A stretch of DNA of 64,000 nt, taken from Antedon mediterranea. Lineage: Eukaryota; Echinodermata; Crinoidea; Comatulida; Antedonidae. Under the pieces are notes generated by a model. The model made no database searches and was not told where the DNA came from. It saw only the letters and a program-made list of their open reading frames with translations. The position numbers were made by a program, and so were the translations under genes. Below, piece after piece: positions 18,101-30,100 of the stretch; within the stretch, counting starts at the first letter, position 1; each line of letters starts with the position of its first letter. The stretch lies in NCBI RefSeq assembly GCF_964355755.1, contig NC_092677.1, positions 27,188,101 to 27,252,100 on the forward strand, read 5' to 3'.

Positions 18101-21100
18101 TCGTGACTTTGTTACAACATCTTGGAACACAAATTTATTTTTGTTTAACTTTGGAACACTTGTAGATTATGCGTCAAGGTATGTTGATATTTACAACAAA
18201 ATGTATTTTAATGTGTTTTATTTAATGCTTTTATATGTTTTAAAAATTATTTTTTCTTTTGCTTTATTTAAAAATACAGTACATCTTGTTTCATTCTAAG
18301 TTCTAATTTTAAGATGGGATATTATGTGATGAAATTATAATTGTTATAACTCAAGTTTTTTTGGGTTTTTTTCACGATATTTTTAGTTTTATGTTTTACA
18401 GTTACAATACCTGTATAGCTATACATTTAATAAAATAAAATTACTGTATTTGGTAAAATATGAAAAAATTTTTAAATTACCGTACTTATTTTTAATCAAT
18501 TTTATTTACTGTTTGTGTAAAGTACATACTGCCTCTTGAATTTAGTATGTAAAAAATAGTAATATAAATTGAAAAAGTTTCTTAAATTTAAGATGTGCTT
18601 GTGTGTGTTTTAATTCAAATACTGTATTTTGTTTTTGTTCTTCAGATATGAGTACAGATGCTACACAAGCAGACGGGCCAATCCCACTGAAGTTAGACTT
18701 AGCTGGTAAGAAACATTACTTAAAATTGAACTACAGTACTATACTAATCAGTATTTTACAGTTACTTTGTACTATAGGCAGAGCAGAGTTTTAAACAGAA
18801 TACAGTACCATATTTCCCTATTTTGAATATACAGTATTAATCCAAAGACCATTTTTTTGTAGAAAAGTGTGTTAATTATTCATTCTGTTCATGATGTACA
18901 GTAATTGAATTATAGATGTTTTTAATTTTAAGGATTAGCACTGACAATGACAAATTTACACAACAATAATAAATTAAGAGAACATTTTAAGAATGTTGTA
19001 TTAATGTCTCATAAAAAAGATGTATAAGAACAGAAAAAAGTACAGCGAGGTAGAATGTAGGAAATTACAAATTTTATCTTTAATAATAATACATTTTTTT
19101 TAATATTCCAGGAAAGCAGGCTGTGAATGATGTACAGAATAGACAAGTTAGCGTAAGTTACACTTCCTTATTGATCATTAAGCTCTGTCTATACTATCAA
19201 ACTTGTTTGACAAAAAGAGGGTGATGTGCCCAAATATGTTAGTGATATACCCAAATATGGTAATGATATGACATCATCATGTCCATATATGGGTGCATCA
19301 CATGGTTTTGTCGCGTAATTTTTGAAAAAGCTTTAGAAATCACTTCATTATTCTATTACAGTAACTACATTCTTTTTGCAATAACTGATTTTAAGTTGTT
19401 TCAATATAGTTTAATGAGTTGCAGTAGTCAAGTTCTGTAATAATTAATAAAGTAAAATAATAGCTAAATAATTAAACTGATTTAAACCGGTTAAAGCATT
19501 AACAAAATGTGACTACTGCAATAAGTCAATTTTTTAGTAATCTCTACTATATTTTCCAGCTAGCATCGTTTACACTTTTAAATTGAATATTATTTGTATT
19601 TTTACAGGCACAACCACACATCCAGCAGCAGGTATTAATGCAAGGTGTTACTGTACTACCCCATCCTACTGCAGCCGCTGCTGCAACTATTGTTACCAAT
19701 GGAAATCAAGTGACTGGTTCGCTCCAAATGGAAGTCAATGACGAGACACAAACTGCACCAAAAAATGCTGTATGTTATTTATTTTATTCTCCTGATACAC
19801 TGTGTTTTCGTTCCATCGATTTATAAAATATTTTATTTCTTGTTTCAACTGTAATCTCAAGGTTTATCCCATGTTACTGCACTGTTATGCGGCAGTCTTT
19901 GCAATATAAACTTATCAATACCCCAACAAAATAGAACATGACTGGTTCGTGGTCCTTAAGTCCACACCCCAGACTTAACCCACTATTGTATAAAGGTGTT
20001 AAGTATTCAAACCAATTGTCTTTGACAGGTTGAAACAATCACAGCAGTGTCACAGGGACAACAAGTAGTGCAAGTACAGACTCAACCCCAAGCCCTGTCA
20101 CTACCTACACAGACAGTGGTACAACCAATGCTACAGTCACAGTTACATGCGCAGCCTATACTACAGGCAATTCAACAACCACTAGCCCTAACTCAAACAC
20201 TAACACAGCAGCAGCTTCAGCTACTTCAGCAGCAGGCTAACGCCGCTGCTCAGGTACAAGTTGTCCGGGTAAGTAATCTCCCAATAGCTTAGCTTCTGTT
20301 CAGCTTTGTCTACACTATCAACTTGATGTGACAAAGAAATGTGATGTGCCCATATGGACATGATGATGTCATATCGCTACCATATTTAAGCATACCATAT
20401 TTGGGTACATCACACTTTTTTGGTCAAACTAGTTTATTAGTGTAGGCAGAGCTTAAGGTTACCCTTTGAAAACTGTGAAGTGTACACACAGTAGGTTGCT
20501 AACATCAGCCTTTTGTGTGATGTGCACTTGGACGATGTGAGTTCTGTGAAAGGGATATAATACAGAATTAACCTGGTTTTTCCCCAAGCATGCATCTCAA
20601 ATTTATAAACAAATGTTATTATACCCAATAATAATTCATTTATTATTATTTGTTTGTTATTTAAATAGTTTTGTTTTCTATTATCCCTTTGTTTGAATTG
20701 TTCATTATTTAGCTTCATTTCATAAGGCTTATCATCATTTGTTGTTTTCATAATCCCTTTTAGTCCAATTCAAATGCTGTATCATTCCAGAATATATTAT
20801 TTCATTTATAGCTGGCACCAGTTGCAGATGTTGCAACCACAAGCTGCTCCATGTCAGCAGCAGCCCACTAATGCTACGCTAGCTGCTATCAATCTTTTTC
20901 CATGTGCTTTGTCTCCTAGTCTATTTATTCCAGACATTTTTATCATTTTATTTTTATACCCCATGTACTCTATTCCCTAGGCTCCAGCAGCCCAGCAGTT
21001 GCAGATTCTGCAACAGCAAGCTGCCGCTGCAGCTCAACCTCAGGTGCAGGTTGTCAGGGTGAGCTTTATTTCATCCATCCTCTTCTTGGTTTCCAAAATC

Positions 21101-24100
21101 ATGCTTTTTGTTTCTGTAGTTTTTAAACATTGTTTATATTGCTGTATGTTGTTTGCTTGGCTAATCAACCTTTTTCTTTATGCATTTAAATGCATGTTTT
21201 TCTTCTATGATAGATTTCAACATATTTTATTTCTTTGTGCATGTTTTTTGATTTCTGCTTCTTTATTCCTGTTTTTACTTTAAATACATTTTATTATTTC
21301 AAATCTTGGTAAACAAAATAGTTCTAACTTTTAACTTGAAAGGGGATAAGCTTAAGATTTGAGAAGGACATCAAATACCTTAGATGGTGCCATAACCACT
21401 TGTATAGTGATTTAGTTCCAACATTTTACCCTGCCAGCTTGCCCTGCATGTTGTAGACTTCTGTAATAACATTTTTACTTGGTGCAATTAAAACACAATG
21501 CATTACAGTACTTGGTAAAAATGTTATCACACATAGAGTTCATGGCATATGACTTTCATATATGTCCAGAATTGAAGCTTTTGTGGTGGGGTGGTAAACA
21601 AAGGTTGGAGGATGGGGGATGACTTGACTGTAATGAGTGGAATTTTTATTCAGTGCATGTTACACAACTACTGCAGTTTAGTAAATTACCGTCCCAAAAT
21701 GATATCTCGCTAACCATGGTAAGTTACCCTCTAGACTTCACATTCACAGTTTGTAATATAAATACTGAAAAATTAAAATAATTAAAAACTAGAGTTTAAA
21801 CTGCTCAGCAGACCTCCATCCTCTTAAATTAAGTCCATATGAAGTTATTTAATTATTGTAAATGTTTCAAGTTTTTTATGGAAATTAATCTCTAATGGTA
21901 TTTTTTTTAATACATTTGCTTTTGGCAAGGTTGTATTATGCAAATTTTCTTCATGAATTATGCATGAAAGGGTGATTTTTCAACAACCTTTTACTACAAT
22001 GAAGTTCATGCATATGATGCATAATTATTGTGAATAAATTAGCATATTTCTTTTACAGTAGCTTCTGTACATCAATAATATTTAGTGCAATTTATACAAA
22101 CTACTACTAGCTATGTTATACTGTAGCTATTAGAAGATAGAGGGAGAGGGGGTTTGTGCAATGTGATATGACAGGAAAGAAATGCATTTTGTCTGAATTA
22201 ATAGAGTTTGTCTTGTGAGGGAACGAGCGAGAAATAAAGTGAAGGTTACACTTGTTTAAAGAATGATTTAGTATGAAGAAGTGAGCAAGGATTACAGAAG
22301 AATTATTGAAGAAGGAAAGATAATTGAGAAGGAAAGGCATAATATGAGCAATAGTTTTAAAAATAATAATTTATTAAAAATAATTACGTTTTGGCTAAAT
22401 TTAATTGCTTAAATAGAACATTCCCTTTCTAACTATGGCAGAAGAATTATACTGAATATTACATTGAAGATTACATGAATACCTTGTTTCTACAAGTGTT
22501 ACAATCACCTGCCTTCCTCCCCTCTGCTCTTATCTACCTTGTTCATAATTTGTTCCTTGGACACCACAATTAAAGCTTTGATTTACAGCAGGGTAGTTTT
22601 TTTCTCAAGATTTTAGTTTTTTTTGGATAAATAAATTGATTTAAAATCAAAACGTTATTGAATGTTAATTATTTAATCTACTTATAGGGTTATAAATTTG
22701 GATGTGGATTAAATTTAAAGATGTTTAAAAGATTACTGGCACACTTAATGTTTTAAGTCTGAACTTGGAATTAATAAATCTGTCTGCTACAAATCTTTGA
22801 ATTTGAATTTGCAAAAAAATGAAAAATGAAATATTCATGATATTACTAAAGCACTTAATTATAAAACAAATTAATTATGGAAAATAATGAAGTTTGTCGG
22901 TTGCAAGGTAATGGATAAAAGTGAATAATTATTTCATGAAATGTTTTTAAGTAATATGTTTAATAAATTTTAAATTTTAGAGCGAAGCATGCTTAGGTTT
23001 CAGTCTTTACTCCTATATTGGGGAGAAAGGTTTTGATCTGCTTACAGAGAATGTTAAACAAATTAATTGGTCCTTAATGGTGATGATGATGTTTGTAGAG
23101 ATATATATAATATACCTTTTATATGCCAATTTTGAAAAAAAATAATGATGAAATGTAATTAATAAAGTAAAAACCTGAGAAACTTTGGGCACGTGCTTAG
23201 ACCATTGGGCATGTGCTTTGACCATTGGGCATGTGCTTTGACCATTGGGCATGTGCTTAGACCATTGGGTAAATCCAATTTCCATAAACAAAATCCATAA
23301 TGCAACTTGGACGTAGACTACTGTACATAAGAGTTGAAACAGTTGATATTTACAACCCTGGCACTAGGTCAGGAATGATCTCTGAAACTTGGGATTGGAA
23401 GGCAGGCGTGTTAACCCCCAAGCTACATCGGGATTGGAAGGCAGGCTTGTTAACCCCCAAGCTACATCGGGATTGGAAGGCAGGCTTGTTAACCCCCAAG
23501 CTACATCGGGATTGGAAGGCAGGCTTGTTAACCCCCAAGCTACATCGGGATTGGAAGGCAGGCTTGTTAACCCCCAAGCTACATCGAGATTGGAAGGCAG
23601 GCTTGTTAACCCCCAAGCTACATCGGGATTGGAAGGCAGGCTTGTTAACCCCCAAGCTACATCGGGATTGGAAGGCAGGCTTGTTAACCCCCAAGCTACA
23701 TCGGGATTGGAAGGCAGGCTTGTTAACCCCCAAGCTACATCGGGATTGGAAGGCAGGCTTGTTAACCCCCAAGCTACATCGGGATTGGAAGGCAGGCTTG
23801 TTAACCCCCAAGCTACATCGGGATTGGAAGGCAGGCTTGTTAACCCCCAAGCTACATCGGGATTGGAAGGCAGGCTTGTTAACCCCCAAGCTACATCGGG
23901 ATTGGAAGGCAGGCTTGTTAACCCCCAAGCTACATCGAGATTGGAAGGCAGGCTTGTTAACCCCCAAGCTACATCGGGATTGGAAGGCAGGCTTGTTAAC
24001 CCCCAAGCTACATCGGGATTGGAAGGCAGGCTTGTTAACCCCCAAGCTACATCGGGATTGGAAGGCAGGCTTGTTAACCCCCAAGCTACATCGGGATTGG

Positions 24101-27100
24101 AAGGCAGGCTTGTTAACCCCCAAGCTACATCGGGATTGGAAGGCAGGCTTGTTAACCCCCAAGCTACATCATGGCTAAACACAAACAAACAAATTGTTAT
24201 GATCACTATTTCTATTATATCATGCATTTGTGCATATGACCATAGAGATTATTTCTCCATCATACAGTATGACACTGACAGACATTGATGGCATTACTAA
24301 AACTTGAAAAATGTAAAATCAGAATAATAATTCTGTTTATATTGTTATTGAATACAAACAGCAGCCTCTTTCAGAAATCTCCAGGATGTGGTGTAATACA
24401 TATATTGATAAAGAACATCCAAGTTATGAAGCAGAAGAATCTCCAACTAAGGTGTACATTTAAATATTGCCACATCATGTTCTGTAATGTTTCTAATATT
24501 TTTTATATTGTACACTTACACAAAAACTAACATTTTAGTTTTAAGTAGACATGTTTTGTGCTGTTTCGATAGCCCAAACATGGTTTGTGCTGTTTCGGTA
24601 GCCCAAACATGGTTTGTGCTGTTTCGGTAACCCAAACATTGTTTGTGCTGTTTCGGTAGCCCAAACATGGTTTGTGCTGTTTCGGTAACCCAAACATTGT
24701 TTGTGCTGTTTCGGTAGCCCGAACATGATTTCTGCTGTTTCGGTAGCCCAAACATGGTTTGTGCTGTTTCGGTAGCCCAAACATGGTTTGTGCTGTTTCG
24801 GTAGCCCAAACATGGTTTGTGCTGTTTCGGTAGCCCAAACATGGTTTGTGCTGTTTCGGTAGCCCAAACATTGTTTGTGCTGTTTCGGTAGCCCAAACAT
24901 GGTTTGTGCTGTTTCGGTAGCCCAAACATGGTTTGTGCTGTTTCGGTAGCCCAAACATGGTTTGTGCTGTTTCGGTACCCCAACCATGGTTTGTGCTGTT
25001 TCGGTAGCCCAACCATGGTTTGTGCTGTTTCGGTAGCCCAAACATGGTTTGTGCTGTTAGTTAGCCCATTAAAAATTGTTTGTCAATGTAAAGTACCATA
25101 GATTTTGCAAGTCCTCATAACAACATTCTTATTTTTTAATTGTTGGTATTGTACATTACACAATTTTTCATTGATTTTAAAATCAATTTTCCTCACACTG
25201 TTTTATTTTATATCCATTTCATTGTTTACAGTCGTCTGTTCATATTTTAAACTAACAACCCTCAAATGCTAAATATGATACAGGGAAAATTTTCATTTAA
25301 AAATTTTGTTTAGCAATATTGTATAGTATTTTTTTGCTACACAATTTTCAAAATGTGTAGCAATAAGGTTGTTTTGTATAGCTTTTTGCTATGCTACACT
25401 GGCGAAAATGTTCCCTGTGATAGTAAAAGGTATAATAGTTAATGTATCTGTACATATTTAATTGAAATTTTTTATTTATTCAACAATCGATTTAATTTAC
25501 TTTTAAAATAGATGATGTTCTAATTTAAAAATCCATTAATACTAAAGTTATAAATAAATTAAATTTTATTTTTTGAAATAAATTGTTAGTTGAAATGAAA
25601 TATTTTCAATTAATGAAATATTAAATATGGATGACATTTACCAAATAAATGAGAATAAAATCCACTTAAAGATATTGCTATTAATTTTATCTGATCTACT
25701 TAAGATGAAATACTAATATTAATTAACAAAGCTATAGGTAGTAATTATTAACTACTCAAGGCCAGTAGACACTTTTTCTTACAATTTTCCCCCAATAAGA
25801 GTGATTCATGCAGATAAAAGCATTTTTTTGTTATTTTTTTTAGACAAATGATCGTTTTCCATAGTATTCTCAAAATATATATTTTTTTGTCCATGTTTAT
25901 GTAAGGTAATTGAACAACCATTTTAATGTTTCCCCTTCTCCTTTTAATGTTCCCCTGCCCCCTTTTAATGTGTCCTTCCCCCTTTTAATGTCCCCTTCCC
26001 CCTTTTAATGTGTCCTTCCCCCTTTTAATGTTCCCTTTCCTCCTTTTAATGTCCCCTTCCCCCATTTTAATGTTCCCCTTCCCCCTTTTACTGTTCCCCT
26101 GCCCCTTTTACTGTTCCCCTGCTCCCTTTTACTGTTCCCCTGCCCCCTTTTACTGTTCCCCTGCCCCCTTTTACTGTTCCCCTGCCCCCTTTTACTGTTC
26201 CCCTGCCCCTTTTACTGTTCCCCTGCCCCTTTTATTGTTCCCCTGCTCCCTTTTACTGTTCCCCTTCCCCCATTTTAATGTTCCCCTGCCCCTTTTAGTG
26301 TTCCCCTGCTCCCTTTTAATGTCCCATCATTCCTTGCCTCAATACAACTTATTGGTCACTCAATTCTCTGTGCTATATCTATACACATAGCATTGTTTGT
26401 TGGTAACTTTCATTTTTCTTGATCAAATCTAAAGTTTACCTTAAAGATTATTAATATTTGTCCCTGTAGTGGCAGTCTAAATAATTGCTTTTTATCGTTA
26501 GAACGCCAATGTCATTAACGATCTTTGAATAAAATATTTAGTTTTTACTTCAACCTAGCCAATTCAATTTCATGAGATTAAGACTTTAAAATAAAACCTA
26601 AAACCTTGAATATATACATGTTATATCTCCCATGCCATACATTAATAACAATATTATGGAAATAAACAAGAATTAATGCAAATTTACTTCTAAACTATTT
26701 TTAGCATGAATAGCAATAGAAGAATTTTAATCTTTGAAAGTATTTAAATACAAACAAAATCTATCATCTGGTTTTAAGTACAGTAGTTAGCAAATGTTGT
26801 CAAAGTTGAATTAAGTACCAAACTAAATTTGCTAGTGAAGGTTTTGCGATACCAGTTTCTATTCTGTTTCAATAGTTGTAAGTATACTGTACTACAGTAT
26901 TTAGCAAATGCTTTAAAAATATACCAAATTAAGTTTGCCAGTAAAGATTTGTAGTAGTTTCCAAATAAAATAAAGTAATGAAGTTTAGAATATCTCTGCA
27001 TTTTCATTCTTCTGCTACAACCATCTTCTAGAATACAAAGCAGGTTCAGTAAAGTTGAGGTGACTATAAAGTTCCACAACGGTGCTCCCAATTTGCCTAG

Positions 27101-30100
27101 GAAGTTTATTTTCCTTTTACCGCAAACCTGACTTTTCTATTGTTTATTCACCATTCAAACCTTAACAAAAAATGTTTGTTTTGTCCAATGCTGCGTGTAG
27201 AAACATAAATATGTTTCCTATTGAGCGCCGAGGAGTAGTTATTTTTATTTAAGGGGATAATACTGTAGATTTGTGTTTCATTCTATTAACATTCATCCAA
27301 TTTTGTTATTCAGTTTGATCTGCATTTGTGTACAGGTGTGCATAAAATTTGCATATTCATTATCACGCTAATAAACTGTCTGTAAAAACTCATAAACATG
27401 TTTGCAAACATAATCTATTTATTCAACTGTTGAAAAGAAAAGAAAAGCAATGCATGCATAACATCTGTGGTTATGTAAGGTTGAAATCCTGAATACATGT
27501 CTATTGAGAAATATTCATTTAAAACATCCTTTGTAAATAATGCCAAACCATTAAACGTTTTGTTAAGCTCTGTCTACACTATCAAACTTTATGTGACAAA
27601 AAATGTGATCACACAGTGTAGACAGAGCATAAAACATATTTCTAGTTTAGTTTTTCAAGTGGTGGTTTTCAGAAGTCATTGTGACAGAATTTTAATATTG
27701 AAAGTAACCAAGTTTAAAAGTAGACAAGTAGATTTTGTGTTTTCATTGTTTTTATTCACTTCAACTAATCACAAAGCTTGAAACTATTTGTCTTGGCATC
27801 GCTAAACCGTAGTATTTTGATAACAACCACAAACTATAGACAACTCTAACCCCAGACGTTTTCTTTTAAATTGAAAACAATAGTCATTTGGCAAATGTAC
27901 AATTCTTATTGAGCAATAATTTAAGTTATAATAAAATGTGAGGTTTATCATTTGTGGGTGTGGTTGTACCAGTTAGTGCGTTTATCGGCGTATTGGAGTT
28001 AATGTTGTTGGATGTATTTTGTGTTCACTTGGTGAGTTAGTTAGTAAATTAAATAGTTGTTAATTATTCTTATAATTTCATTTATTTGTTTTTAAAGTTT
28101 ACTTCATGCATTCTTTTTTGCACTTAATTGAACAGCTTGGTGGTAAATTAAGTTATGTATGTGCAATATTTCTTTAATTGTTTTATAATAATTAATAATA
28201 ATAATCAACACTATTAGATAAAGTGTTATTTTTAAGTACACTGCATCCATGTTTTCTCCACGTATTGTCCAACCTAATTATTAACTCTAATAATAAATTA
28301 TATTTACTGTAGTTTTTTTATACGTACCACATGTTGCACTTTGAAAATTTAATTTCATTATAACTTTTAAAAATTTTATCAAAACATTATCTGTAATTTC
28401 AGACCACATATTAATGAACCTATTCTTTTTTAATGAATAATAATAATCTGTACTAATCAAGGTTTTACTATGTATTATTTTGCACTTTATTGAAATAAAT
28501 CATTTTGTACTTGAGTTGAAAATTTAAATATTGATAAAATCTATTAAATTATCTACTAAAGGAATACTCCTATTAAAAATTAATTTTCACTTAAAGATAT
28601 ATTGTCCCCCAAAATCATGAAAAATAAAGATTTATACAATCAGACTTGGAATATGTCATTTTGTAGTTTTAATGAAATTTATTCACTTCCATAAGAAAAA
28701 ATGAACAAAAACGATGATTTCACTTATAAAAAGATAAAATAAACAGTTAAATTTTGAACACCAACAATTTTCTTTGCTTTTAATAAGTTACAGATTTTCA
28801 GGTAAAATAGTTTTTTTTTTTGACGATCTAACTTCTTTTTTCAAAGTCAAATTATTTTTTCAAATTATTTTTTCGGGGAGGCAATATATCTTTAATGTTT
28901 AATCTGTACTATAACAATCCCTTAAACATTTATAAATGACATTCTCAATTTTTAAAAAAACAATTAATTTTGATTAATGTTCTTATCATTCATTATATTG
29001 TAGATTGATTAACTTTCAACATTCTCGTTGCAGATGCTAGGCCAGCAAGTTCCGCTAGCTGGGGCACAAGTCCAGCAGTTCTCTGCCTCAGACCTTCAGC
29101 AGCTACAGCAACAACTTCAACAACAAAACACAGGCCTACAACAATATGTGTTTCTTCAAACACCTGGACAGGTATGCATTTATTTATTTATTTTTATAAC
29201 CAACACTAACAGTGAATTTAAATTTTAATGGTTACACTTATTTTCAAAATGTTTTATCTAAAATGTCCATTTTCTTGTTAAGTTTATGATTTTTTTGTTA
29301 CCCCCTCTGATGAATTTGATTATTTGTTTCTGTTCATAACACCCTTTCCTTCCCCCACTTCCTCATATGTGGTATTTCTGTTTCAAGTTTTCTTACATTT
29401 TAATTTGATTAAATTAAAAAAAAACCAAAATTAACATTTTAAAGCTTGGTTCCCATTGAACGCAACAACATACTTGCACGACCAATAACAAGTTACTTGA
29501 ATTGCTTGTACATTGATGAGTTGCATCTTAAGCCTCTGTCCACGCTATCAAACGTTATGTGATGTGCCAATATATGGACACGAGGACATCATATCACTGT
29601 CATATTAGGGCACCTCACACTTTTTTGATAGTGTAGACAGAGCTTTAGTGGATACCAAGCTTAAGTGAATATTTAACAATTAACATCATCTACTAAATTA
29701 AACACTAATATAGTTATGTAATTTGATTTATAATAATGATTATGCTTTAATATTAATATTTACTAAACTGCATGTTTACACTAACAACGAAATTATAAAA
29801 ACGCTCATTTACTTCGGAGGAAAATTTTACCACCAAAAAAGTTATACTGAACTACTTGTGTATACTGTTAGCATCCTTGCATGTACAACCCAAGCCCCTC
29901 CATTACACTCACTACCATTGGCTGTGTATCATGTGTGATTCCATGTATTGACCAATCATATGCATGCTTTATTTGATGCCTTTAGATGCCTGCCAACATG
30001 CAACAACAACTGTTACTACAACAACAAGCCCAGCAACAAGGCTTGCTCCAACAAACACAAGCTGGTATGCTGCAACAGGTAGTAATACAGCTAATGTTTT

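Noticed and set aside
23300-24288. Long ORFs (up to about 299 codons, both strands) over the 39-bp array
   Set aside because: They exist only because 39 is a multiple of 3 and the unit lacks stops; four frames are open at once and there is no codon bias or domain.
24516-25045. Three overlapping minus-strand ORFs of about 170 codons
   Set aside because: Same 29-residue peptide in all frames, produced by the 29-bp minisatellite.
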